A stretch of 64,000 nt of DNA from Zygnema cylindricum (lineage: Eukaryota; Streptophyta; Zygnematophyceae; Zygnematales; Zygnemataceae): NCBI GenBank assembly GCA_037447655.1, contig JBBHKE010002381.1:38216-102215 (forward strand), given 5' to 3'. The notes under the pieces were generated by a model, which saw only the letters and a list, made by a program, of their open reading frames with translations, made no database searches and was not told the DNA's origin. A program made the position numbers and the translations under genes. Positions 44,301 to 56,400 of the stretch are shown here, one piece after another (the first letter of the stretch is position 1; each line of letters opens with the position of its first letter).

Positions 44301-45776
44301 ACGTACCGTCCAAAGATGTCAAGACTCCAAGTGACGACTTTTGTTTTTACACAACTGTACAATGCCGTACAGGTAAACTTCACTAAAAGACAAATTTCTG
44401 CTTGCTAAGCTACGCTTGCGTCAGCACATACCCTACCTTAGCAGTTAGCACATATTTTGTGGCTATTTTTCGTCTGGTAGAGCGACGCCGTGGAAGGACT
44501 CGCTCATCAACGTGGCAAATGCTCGAATACGTTAAAAAGAAGATTTTGTGAAATGTTTAAAATCAAGATTCGACTATAAAAATGGAATATTTCGGGTATG
44601 AGTCTTTAAAGCGAATTCTGACAAGTCTAAGTAATGTCAAAATTAGACAATTGTCGGAGCATGCCGCGTGGAAAAAATAAGGACGTCCTTTGTCGTGTTG
44701 GTATTTCCGTACAGAAGCCGATAGCAGACTTTAGGAAGAGATCTTCAGTGAGGTTGCGAATCACTGTTCCCAATAGAAGAAACAAACGAATCGTACCTAA
44801 TAAGTTTTGCAGAATCTCAGAAAAACGGATCAGATTTTTACAAGAATGGATTCTTAAAGAGAATGGAAATGAGCATGCCGAGAGGGACAAACTTGAAACG
44901 AAAATTCCGATAAGGACAGATTTACATTGCTGACGGTGTGGCATGACGCTTACGCAAAATCTGCCGTCCAAACTATTGTCGGATGAGTTGTGTTCTTTCG
45001 ATGATTACGTCATCCGGCTAATTATCCGCAACTCTTTTGTTCTAAACTGCACGTTATTTGTCACGTAGAGGGCCGTGTTCCATGACCTCTTGGGACGTAT
45101 AAAATCCGCCGAAATCTTAAGGCCCAAGTCTTTTCGTACAACCAGCAATCATCAACAATCACGTGGACATTTTCTTTTTTTGTACTTTCAAGTGAGTGAC
45201 GGTACTGTAGCTTGCCTACATGTTTTAATTAACATCGAGATATTTCTGTACAGCTAACGTGATGACGTTCACGGCTAGAGTTGACTCCCTTTCAAAAAGC
45301 CGCCGTGAATAGCCTCCAACTTGGACAAAGGGATTTTGTAATTTTCGAGAGTTTTGGAGCAACCTATTGACGCCGGACGACAAAAACGACCCTAACGTTC
45401 GGACGAGAAGGATCAATGTCGGATTAAAAACGAGCGCATATAGGTCTCAGAAACCGTCTAAAACGATCGTCGCCCCGCTGTTTAATTGCTTTATCATACG
45501 GGTTATGCGGTTTAGTGAAACATGTTGTAAGCAAGTTGTACATTATGTATTGCATAAACTTATAGAAAAAACGCACTTTTACTTTATAGCAAATAACAAT
45601 TTTAATTTTATTGTATCTTCCAAAAACTTATCGCCTTATTTGAGATCTTAAAACTTCTCTTCACATGATTATAATTATATGGTGTTTTACCATGTTATTT
45701 ATCTCATTTAAACACAAAAAAATACAAAATAAAATTGGAAAAGTAGAAAGTGTTTTGTCCTTTTCTTAGCTTAACA
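44301..45776. other. Region without confident gene
   Basis: Two overlapping frames on opposite strands (44634-44933 plus, 44627-44971 minus) have no recognisable domain. CG content is somewhat higher than in the surroundings. Nothing else is supportable. Confidence 0.4.
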
Positions 45777-46513
45777 CTAAGGGCGTGTTCCCATGTAACC
45801 GAAACGTTGAAGCGTTACTTTGGATTAGCGCAGATTTTACGGTGTATTTTTCAAAGTGTGCCTATGTCAATCGTTACTTGCGCCTTCATTACTTCAAATA
45901 TGTGACAGGTGTAGACATCGCCAATATCTTGCGACACCTGTAGAGGCCAACAAACTGCGGATATTTGTCGACGCCAGCGAGCTCCGAACATTTGTAGACG
46001 CCCACACGTGGACAACATAAGCAATCGCCTATGTCTACAAATGGGTTGTACAGCACTGTAGTGAAAGTGACATTGAATGTTCAGAATGACATTGTAGACG
46101 AGACACCGCTGTAATCTCCGCTGTAATCTCCGGAGACCCTTGCTAGAGAGAAATTTGTACAACCAAACTGTTTGTAAAAGGACAAACAACTTTTTTTTTT
46201 GTTCTCTCCCAACTGCAAAAAAAAAAATCGATAAGGTTTGCAATCAAGGTTTTTTCTATTCGTCAATAGGGTAGTATTTTGATTAAAATCAGGTCGCGAT
46301 TTGATTCCAGTGCAAGTGTGATGAGCTGGAAGTGGGTCGCGATGATAATAACGCCAAATTGTCGTACCTTCCAAGTTCTAAGATGACGCAAAATGTACTT
46401 GTGTTTTTGCCCATTATTCGTACGGCGTAATATTTTTCTCGTTGGAAGTCCCATTTTTCTGTGAAAACAACAAAAACAAACCCTTATTTTAACACATGGG
46501 AACATACCCTAAG
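45777..46513. mobile_element. MITE family C, copy c2
   Basis: The ends are inverted (CTAAGGGCGTGTTCCCATGT and its complement ACATGGGAACATACCCTAAG). Interior partly matches c1/c3 around ACATTGTAGACG. No transposase. Confidence 0.7.
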
Positions 46514-48399
46514 TATTACAAGTATATTAAATCCGACAAAGCATAAAATATTTTGATACTTAACAATGATTTGCACTCACTTTAATACGTGGTAAATGTT
46601 GAAATGCCCTTACCTTAAAATGAACTAGAGGTAGATGAAAACTTTATCAATACATTAGAGAAGGATTATATTATTATATTTTTTGGTAAAACCTTCAAAA
46701 ATCCACAAAAAACCACGAAAAAAATGTAAAAAGAGCTTAAAAAACCTTTAAAGACCTTGAAAAACAAAAAAAAAAACCAAGGTCGCATATAAGACGCACG
46801 GGAAATGAAAACAACCGTTTTTTTCACTTGGTTAACATTGACATTACTTAAATATTGAATGTTGAAAACTGCCATGATCGAGATGTAAATATGCGCAAGC
46901 ACATTATCCATCGGTAGTCAAGCATTGTACAAATATAGAGCAAACATAAAAACATGTAATATAAAAATTGATACATAACAAGAAGAGACGATTCTTCATA
47001 ATATTAAACACTGGTGTTTTTGAGCCAAAAGCTTTGTATGTTTAGTTTATTTATTATTATACTACTATTTTAGCATGGACTTGATGTATTTTGCATATGC
47101 ACACTTGTAATTTGATTTAATTACTTTCACAACTAAGAAGAGATGGGTCTTCATAATATTCAACACTGATGTTTTTGAGCCAAAAGCTTTGTATGTTATA
47201 TTTATTTATTATTAGTACTACTATTTTAGCATGCACTTCATGTATTTTGCATATGCATACTTGTAATTTGATTTAATTACTTTCACAACACATGTAATCC
47301 TGTACTTTATGCTATAATAAGTATAAATTAAAGAGAATACAAACGTGGACAAAGTTTAAACTTCTGAAATCAAGTCGAAAATATAGGCAACTTGTTAAAT
47401 CGTGTAAGAAATAAGTTTCAATGTCAAAACTATAAAAATGCCGCGATGCCAATTAGGTATATGGCCTCCCATTTAGTTAGGCCATTCAATATTGAAAATG
47501 CGGTTAGCAATTTTTGACCCTTCTTTTAAGGTGGGAGCTATTTTCGCCCCCCCCATTTTTTTTTTCCTATTTTCGCCTTCTTGGACCACTTAAACCATAG
47601 ATGTTTCATTCATTAAAATTTTGAAAATTTTACGATTATGCATTATTTTTAGGGTTTTTTAACTTTTCGATTCTTAGTTTTGTACGGACAGATTATCTGG
47701 AATGTATTTAATGGGTATTGAAAACGGGTGTAAATTATAAGGACAGGTGGTATGTACGGTTTTTAAATTATATAGTATCGATTGTATTTAATACTTTGAC
47801 GCTAAGAGGAATGCTGTATTTGTCTGATTTTTTTTTTTAGTTTTTCGTATTTTTATTATTTATTAAGTCAAAGTCGGTCAACACATTTTTAAAAAAAATG
47901 TGAAATTTTGAATAATGCGCATATGAATTCAAAGTATTTTTCGTTCGCATAGTACCAATGAAACATCTATGACGTAAACCGTACAGGGGGCTACGTACGC
48001 AAAAGACACGGGAATGTAAATTTAATAACTGAATAATGAAACTTGAGGATGTTTACGGTATGGTGTCAGAAATAGCAAAAAGTCAATATTTGATGACTTT
48101 TTGCCGGTTATGGACAGTGATAACGAATCTAAACGTGAAAAATTGCGTTTGCGTGACGGCCTGTTGAAGCATGCCACGTTAAATTTGTGCACATGAGAGC
48201 TTGTTCGTAACTGCCACGTGTAAGATGAGATTATACGAAACCACCTTTGAAATAGTCATCGATTATTTTATAAGGTCTTGTAATCGTTGATTTTGTTTCA
48301 CCAATATCGGACGGCAATTTATTTGACACGTACTTCTTGTTGCGACAATTGTGAACCCTGACGTTTTGTCTTTTAAGCCCTAAATTTGTTTGGGGATGC
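46514..48399. other. Region without gene, containing a 155-bp duplication
   Basis: 46980-47134 and 47135-47293 are a direct tandem duplication (AAGAAGAGA.G.....TTCATAATATT to TTTAATTACTTTCACAAC). The rest is AT-rich without a coding signal. Confidence 0.6.
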
Positions 48400-48943
48400 T
48401 ACACCGCGCATCGTTATTAGTGTCAAAGTTTAAATAGTGTGTAAGTAAATATACCGTCATTGACGCTAATTAAGAATTTGAAAATTAAAAAAAAAAAGGT
48501 TATTCTAATTTCAGTGTTAACACTAATTTGGAACAGCAAAATTGGAAAATTTTCTGTACGATTATATACATTATTATATGTATCCGTACAAAATATAAAA
48601 AATCGTACACCGTAGTGAAATTTAAATATCCGTACATGTCAGATTAATTTAGGTGTCAGACCAATCCCGATTTTTTAGCGCACGTTCTTATTCGTACGCG
48701 TCCGATTTAATTCATTTTTTGTAAAATTTTTCACTTTAAAAGGAACATTTATGTACGGTCTGACATTCGACCGTACACCCACACTATTTATATCTTATTG
48801 AACTTTAGCTCTTTACGCATTTTGTACGGTACCTCAATTAACGTCAAGGAAAAATTAAAATCATGTATCCTATTTGAGGAAAAAAATCAAAATTTTAAGA
48901 ACCCAAATTAGTGACTTTGACACTAATAACGATGCGCGGTGTA
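48400..48943. mobile_element. MITE (CACCGCGCATCG subfamily), m9
   Basis: TA-flanked, 544 bp; the sister copy of m8. The two differ by scattered substitutions and one-base indels. Confidence 0.85.
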
Positions 48944-49154
48944 GCAGTTAGGGAAATTTCCCTTGCTATATATTTGTTTTTAATAAAATAAAAATATTTT
49001 GTTTTTAGCGCCTCCGACGACGTTTTGTCGCGACTTGATCCCCCATACACCGTTCTTTTTCATGGGATTTGACGCAGCCCCTGGGGCTCAACCAAAATCA
49101 AACTATATTGAAAATGAACGAAGGACGTTTACTTTTAGGCGATATTGTTCAAAT

Positions 49155-49460
49155 CATAGTTCAAAAGTAGGTGAAAGTAGGCCCATACAATATGCCTATT
49201 GTATACAAAACATACAATATGACCATAAGACCCATATTGTATTCGGACCTATTCGGACCAATTAAAACATTCATACCGAAAATTGGACCAATTAAAACAT
49301 TCGGATCAAAAAAAATTATTTACACCGTCAGATTCGGACGATCAGACGATCGCTGTTCAAAGTAGCGACCTAAGAAGATCACATGAAAAGCCCATAACAC
49401 AACTTACGATAAAGGCGCCGACCAAATGCCTACAATAAAAGCACATACTTTTGAAATATG
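49155..49460. mobile_element. MITE family B, copy 2
   Basis: Same inverted ends as the copy at 32891 (right end slightly decayed, TTGAAATATG). Confidence 0.78.
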
Positions 49461-50284
49461 GTTTAAATCATGCGATTTCTTCATTTTTTCCGATTCCTAC
49501 GTATAATTCGTGATTTAAAAAAAAACCGCAAAAAAATGCAAAGTACTTTCTGTCCGGTAAACTGAACGGGAAAATTACGAGAAATGTACGGATTTTGACG
49601 AAAAGATACGTTGCACTTCTTATTACGTTTTGTCTGGTAAATTGAACATAACTTTTACGAATATGTACGAAATATACGAAAATGTACGAAATATACGAAA
49701 ATGTACGAAATTTTACAGAAAATGTACGAACTTTTACGAAAAGAGACGTTGTAGTGTTGCGCCATTGGCGCGCCGTAAGTTTGACTTTTGTACGATCGTA
49801 TGCATTTTTTTTACATGTACGAAATACTACGGATACAAAATCACTAACGATTTTAATGATTTTCTCAAATCGTTCAATGCGTTACTTACGTATAGTTCGC
49901 CGCGATTAGTATAGTTCGCCGCGATTAGATCGTTAGTACTAAACGGTTTGAATTACTATGCTTTGAGGCATAAAATGTTGCCACATGTCATTGATAAGTC
50001 ACATACTCTCGTTGAAAATGCATCATTTTCTCCAAGTGCGCGTCGCCTCGTTGTATGAGAAAATATTGTTGGACAAAGAAAATGGCGCTAAATTTCCCGC
50101 CTTTTGGCCGTCATATCGTGTTGGCATGCACGGATACTTGGATCCAAGTAGCAAGGAAGGACCCGAAAACATAAAATGTCAAAACTCATGATTGGATCGA
50201 AGAAAACGTTGATAGCATGGAATACTTCCCTTACGTTACCGATTATTGTAATTTACACACCTATTGTACTTTACAGAAATACAG
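49461..50284. other. Region without gene
   Basis: Short tandem TGTACGAAATATACGAAAA units lie at about 49660-49735. Small frames here come from that repeat. No conserved protein. Confidence 0.5.
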
Positions 50285-50799
50285 TACACCGCGAATCGTA
50301 ATTAGAGTTATGCACGCTAATTTTGTCCACCCACATTTTGACTCTTTCACCAAAAATAGAGTACATTATTATAAATTATTAGTTACATTATTTAAGGTAC
50401 TTTTTTGAATGAGGGTTAATAACTCTAATATAGTGCCATTTTAAATAGTGTGGCGTACTGTCATTGTCTGCTTGTGCAAACTTCCACTTTATTAAGTAAA
50501 AAAGTACAAATAATGAATTTATTACATGTCGTTATCATGTAATTGCGGCTTAACAAAACCGCGTGGTGCAAATGTCATAATGACGTGAAATTATACGTTT
50601 TGTCAGATTTTGTACGTGTACCTATTTTATAGTAGATATATTTAGCGCCCAAAATTTACGCCCAAATTAAAGTTATTGATAAATTAGAGTAAATTTTGTT
50701 TTGAAAAGGGTTGATTACCCAAAATAGAGTGATTAACTCTATTTTTTTTTGTTTTATCACTCTAATTATTTTGTTACTCTAATTACGATTCGCGGTGTA
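50285..50799. mobile_element. MITE (CACCGCGAATCG family), m10
   Basis: TA-flanked ends CACCGCGAATCGTAATTAG and CTAATTACGATTCGCGGTG. Confidence 0.78.
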
Positions 50800-50802
50800 C
50801 TG

Positions 50803-51355
50803 TACACCGCGAATCGTTATTTTCCAAAACCTGAAATAGAATTAATAATACTAAATTTTCCTTCACGTTAATCACGGTTCTAGAGAATTAGCGTTCATAA
50901 TAATAATTTATGATATTATAGAATAGTGTGGTGTACGGACGTATCACTCCGTACAAAATGGTAATTTATTAAGTTAAAAAGTACGAAAAATGGATTAAAA
51001 TAATCGTGATCGCATATAAAACTACGTTCAGAATAAAAGACATGATGAGATTGTACCTATTTTAGTGTAAAAATATGTGTGGCGTAATAATTATTCGCGC
51101 GAACACCCAAATTAGAGTGATGAAAAAATTAGAGTCAAAGGACGCAACTGTGTACGATTTATCAAATTTTGTACTTTTACCTATTTTTACCGTGAAGATC
51201 CTGATGGCAGATCCGTCGTACCAAAAATAGAATTGTAGATCAACTAGAGTTAAACTTTTTTTCAAAAGAAGTAAAAATTCGTAATTAGTATTGATAACCC
51301 TAGTTAATTTTGAACACTAATAAATTTCTCAACGCTAATAACGATTTGCGGTGTA
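50803..51355. mobile_element. MITE (CACCGCGAATCG family), m11
   Basis: It starts only three bases after m10 (GGTGTACTGTACACCG at the junction) and ends CTAATAACGATTTGCGGTG plus TA. Confidence 0.75.
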
Positions 51356-51446
51356 GCACACAAAAAAACTTATAGGTTTACGAACATAGGTAGGCGAAAA
51401 TAGCAATAAGGAGCACCATATTTTAGCTTTTCCCGATGTGCTAAAT

Positions 51447-52263
51447 TAGGGTGTGTCCCCATGTACTTGTAACTTAGCGAAATTACTTTGTATTTTAGCG
51501 CGGATCGGCCGGACCCCGGTTTTCAAGTGTCCCTATGTCTGTAACGACGAAATCGTAACTTACGCTTGTGACGATTGTATACGTCGACAATTGTGACGAT
51601 TGTATACGTCGACAATACCTGTGACGGCTGTCAACGTCGACAATCTCTGGTCGCACGATATTTTTTGTACATGCGTGTGACGTCGCATGTCTTTACCGTG
51701 ACATTGTAGACGTACCGCCTTCCAGCCTGTGCAATTTCACGGTCGAAGATGAGGCGCTTTGCCTTCGCGTCTCCTGTCCGGTCGACGTGAAATGGCATCG
51801 AAATTTGAAGACCCCTGCAAAAAAAAAAATCCGTACTAGACGAAAACGGACAAATCCAAACAAATTGTGTACTTGTCTTTGTCGTATTAGAACGCAAACG
51901 GACAAAACATAGCGAACTATGTACTTTTCTTTGTCCTTGGAAATCGTAGGATTTTTTGTCGAAATTTACGGCACGCGCGAAAAAAATGTTCCTATTTGTC
52001 AATCGAAAAAAACCTAATTTTAAATCACATCGCGCATGTGTTTTAAAGATAAGGTTGAAGATGACGCTTTTTGTCGTCGAAGTGGGTCGAAAAAGCACAA
52101 GACCGACAACCTTTCGTACATCCTAAGTTCAGGGATGACGCAAATTGTACTCTACAAATTTGCGATTCCTTCGTACGGTTGCAACTTAGGCAGTAGGGCG
52201 CTTAGTTTTACGGCAAAACGACAGGAAAAAAACCCTTACTTATGCACATGGGGACACACCCTT
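51447..52263. mobile_element. MITE family C copy c3, with exon-like block on minus strand
   Basis: Ends TTAGGGTGTGTCCCCATGT and its complement. Same family as c1 (15973-16753) in opposite orientation. On the minus strand 51814-51697 is bounded by T-run-GCAG and GTAAAG and encodes MPFHVDRTGDAKAKRLIF, matching c1. Confidence 0.72.
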
Positions 52264-52276
52264 GGTTCCTTAAAAG

Positions 52277-52581
52277 CATAGTTCAACAGTAGGTGAAAGT
52301 AGGCCCATACAATATGCCTATTGTATGAAAATTATACAATACGACCTTAAGTCCCATATTGTATTCGGACCTATTCGGACCAATAACATTCGGACCAAAA
52401 AATTGGACCAATTAAAACATTCGGACCAATTTTTTTACTTACACCGTCAGATTCGGACGATCGGACGGTCGCTGATCAAAGTAGCTATCTAAGAAGATCA
52501 CATGAAAAGCCCATAACACAACTTACGATAAAGGCCGCCGACCAAAGGCCTACCATAAAAAACGCCTACTTTTGAACTATG
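52277..52581. mobile_element. MITE family B, copy 3
   Basis: CATAGTTCAACAGTAGG to TACTTTTGAACTATG; it follows c3 after about a dozen bases. Confidence 0.78.
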
Positions 52582-53414
52582 CTGAAGAGTACAGTAATGT
52601 TTTATGAGAAAAATTACGAACTTTAAAAAGTTTCAAGACAAGTGGTTCAAATGACATATTTTTTTTCCGTCTGTGCGTGTAAAAAATTGGCGCACAAAAT
52701 AAAAAACCGCACTTTTTTTCTAGGGTGGTCATTATCAAATTTTGGCTTCATGGGAGCTTCGAGCCCTTGTCGTTTAGTGCTCCTGTACGCCAGCTGTCCT
52801 ACGTTTCCATCCAGGTCAAAGAATTCCGATCGTCAACGTCAATTCATCTTTCGCTAGCCGACAAGTCTCACTAAGACCTAAATGTCGGCGCACCCAGTCA
52901 GACCGACAAAATTTTCCACCGTCCTTATTTGTCGTTTTCTGTTTCACACGCTCGTGTGCCTACGGTCCCTTCCCATGTATCCGTACATGCACCGACAACC
53001 TTTTTCTTTCCGTACACATATTCGCTATTTTTTCTGTAAAGGATTTATTCCTCGGCCCGGCTACTAATCATCCAAAAAGACAGAAACGGACAAACAAATA
53101 CGGCCACGCAGAAAAGACAAAACTGAACAAAACAACACCAGAAAGGCCCGAAAAAAATAAAAAATCAAACGCTTGCCCGGCAAAAATTTTACACCCCTAT
53201 TATTCTCACTCTCCACCCCTCCCCCCCTCTTCCTCCTTCCTCCCCTCCTCCCCTCCTCCCTCCTCCCTCCTCCCTCCTCCCCCCAAAAAAGCTCACTCCT
53301 TTTTCCTCCTCCTCCCCCCTCAACCCGACTCTCTTTCCAGTCCGTACACCGTCCGTACAAAGACCCGTACAGCCCCCTTCACTTGTACGGACGGAAAAGT
53401 ACATTTTTTTTTGA
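52582..53414. promoter_or_regulatory. Upstream region of the SBP-box gene
   Basis: No gene. A pure C/T tract at about 53212-53285 (CCTCCTCCCTCCT) lies about 130-200 bp before the start codon and could be part of the promoter or 5' UTR. I see no clear TATA box. Confidence 0.35.
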
Positions 53415-56400
53415 ATGGGGGAGCCCGTCGGTGCCGCATGGGACAAAAAAAGCTTGGATTTATTGATGCTGCCACTCGGGGAAGCGACAAAACTTCAGGC
53501 GGAAAAAACAGCCCAGCTGACACCTGGACAGATGCGCCCTCCCTCAGAAAACGACAAGGAAAACGAAAAAAAAGAAGACAAAGGATGGGGTAGGGAAAGC
53601 GAAGGGGAGCGGAACGGGGAAACGGAGAGAGGGAGAGGGGGAGAGAGAGAGGCGGAGGGAGAGGAGGGGGGAGAGAGAGAAAAGCGAATGCGAATTTTTA
53701 GGGAAGAAAGGGAAGTGCGAGATGGGTCTTTGGAGCTGCCACGTGGCGAAATCCAAGCCTCGCGTCCGGGGGGGAGGGAGAGAGAGGGAGAAGAGGGAGG
53801 CGGAGGAGGGGAAGAGAGATGGAGGGGACGAGAAAATGTGACTGAATTTGAGATTGGTGCTCAAAATGGGGTAGAAAATGGGGTCGATAATGGGGTACAA
53901 ATGGGTCCAGAATTTCGGTCCGAAAATGGGGGGATTCCAGAAATGTCGGTGCCGGAGGGGGAGCCGGAAAGTCTGCCAATCATGGTCTGCCAGGTGGACG
54001 GCTGCCGTACGGACGGGTACGGATGCAAAGAGTATCACCGCCGACATAGAGTTTGCGTGTTGCATTCGCGCGCGGGAAGTGCGGTGGTCGGCGGAAGAAT
54101 CCAAAGATTCTGCCAGCAGTGCTCTAGGTACGGCAAAGTACTGTACGGTACGGTAGTGTACTTTTTTTTCCGGTAAGGATAGGTCAAAGCAGGGCTCCAG
54201 GTGCGACAAAAAAATGTACCTTTTTCGGGTCGAAATAAGTCCGGCGTTTTGCGGATGTTTTATGGCGTTTTGCAGAGGTTTGGGTTTTTTTTTGAATAAT
54301 TCTAATTTTCTTTTTTTTTTGGTAAGATAAAAAATGTGTAACATTTTCCGAAGATTTTTTTTGTCGGTTTGGAGAGTGTCCAACAATTTGAGTTTTTTAA
54401 AATTTTCTGAATTATTTCTTTTGTTTGTGTTCAGATTAGGGCAAATGTCTAATTAGAACTATATATTTTTTTTTCTACATTCTCAATTCGAGAATATTTT
54501 TCTAGCCTTTGTACGTTTCTTCACGGAGAAAAAACACTGATTAAAACACTACGCGGTAGAAGATAGAGACAAAAACATTCTTGTAATATGAAAATGATAT
54601 GTTTTTATTTTTCTGATTTGCAACATTCAGCTCAACCTACGAGCGAACGAGATTTATATTATTTACAAAATTCTACGTTTCCATTTAAATTTAAAGAGTA
54701 AAATAGAAAATGGTAATTACTCAAAAATGTGAGAAAATAATTATATCTATATCATCAACCAGAAACATTATTGTGTTCTGTTTATTGTGTTCCTGCAGTC
54801 CTTCCTTTCCATCCTTTCATTCCATTCTGTCTGACCATAATATTCCAATCATTTGTTTGTTCTTTCTTTGAATGTCCTTCTCCTTCCTCCCCCTCTCCCT
54901 CCCCCTCCCTCTCCCCCCTCCCCCCCCCCTCCCCTCCCTCCATCCACCTCCATCCATCTCCCATCATTTCCTCCCCCTCCCCTCCACATCCCTCCCTCCA
55001 CTCCACTCCGGCTCCATCTCTCTCCCTCCTCCACCTCCTTCCTCCCTCCTTCCGGCCCCCCCATTATTCCTCCCTCTCCCATTCCTTTCCTTCCTCCTCT
55101 CCCTCCTTCCACCCCCCCTGCTTTCCATTCCTCCCCTCCCGCCTTTGTCCCTCCACGATCCTTCCAGTTTGACCTAACAAAGCCAGTGCCGGGCCTGGCC
55201 AAGGAGATTAGTTGCGTCATCTCCCACGGAATAGGACAAAGCATCGCTGCCTTGGAAGCTTCCGGAAACTTGAGGGAGAGCGAGAACGCGGCCGGAATTT
55301 TGGGAGAAGGTAGGAACGGTTTTAGGGTTTTTTTTGTGGGTTTTGGGGTATTTTTAGGGTTTATGCATAGTCAAATGAGCATGTCAAATGTATGCATAAA
55401 ATGAAAGCTTATGATCAAATGTATGCATATTTAATGAAAGCTTTTGATCAAATGTATGCATATTTAATGAAAGCTTTTGATCAAATGTATGCATATTAAA
55501 TGAAAGCTTTTGATCAAATGTATGCATATTTAATGAAAGCTTTTGATCAAATGTATGCATATAAAAGTATAAATATGTTCTTCGAATGTATGCATAACGC
55601 GTTTCAAATGTATCCAATTGTTTCTGCACATGTTTGCATATGGATTTGAAATGTGTAGATATTCAAATTTATACATTTGCACATTCAAATGTGCGGATGT
55701 TTAACTATTCGACAATAAGTTATTTTCATTTGCATGTTCAAATCTATTTATTTATACCCAACATGCATCCATGCAAGCTCAGCACTATTCATACATTATA
55801 CAATTCTTATATACAAGATGCATAATCCCTAAATAATTGAAAAATTAGATAACTTTGAAGTCTTTACACAAGATACATGACCACATATTTGCGAAATCAT
55901 ACATTCGCTGCATCCTTCTTCTTTATTCAAATATATTTGTCTTAGAAAATGTGAATATGCCTTATTATTACTACCAATCCAGGCTAAAACTGGTAGAAAA
56001 CTTGCAAAAAAAGTACATTTCCACACTAATACTGGTACAAATTCAGTTCAGCTTTATTTTCATGTCAATATTAATAGCTCGCTTTGGGAAATCTGTTGGA
56101 AGCATTAGACTACATTTATATTGGTGGTGAACTTTGTATATCCATCAGCATGTCACCATCAGAAACAAACCCGAGTTAGAAAAAAAAAAAAACAAAAAAC
56201 ACACGAACGTACACCCACACAACTCAAAACTCTTTCCTGTTACCATTTTCTCGATTCCTGGAAAACTCACCACTGACCTAAAGTTAACGGAGAATCCAAA
56301 ACCTGAACAATTACTGTAAAGCATATATGTACATATTTCTATGTATGTAAAATTTACAAAAACAAACAGGAAAAACAAAATAAAAATATAAATAAAAATA

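Noticed and set aside
44627-44971. Overlapping frames of about 100 codons on both strands
   Set aside because: No recognisable domain, no splice or codon-usage support; mirror frames on both strands suggest chance.
53544-54386. 280-codon frame antisense to SBP exon 1
   Set aside because: Shadow of the purine-rich coding strand; the sense strand has the SBP zinc ligands and splice signals.
54782-55404. Long Pro/Ser/Leu-rich and Gly/Glu/Arg-rich frames around the pyrimidine tract
   Set aside because: Low-complexity translation of an intronic C/T tract; only the last part (from 55168) behaves like an exon.
55384-55629. Repetitive frame on the minus strand (HTFDQKLS repeats)
   Set aside because: Direct translation of the 33-bp minisatellite in intron 2.
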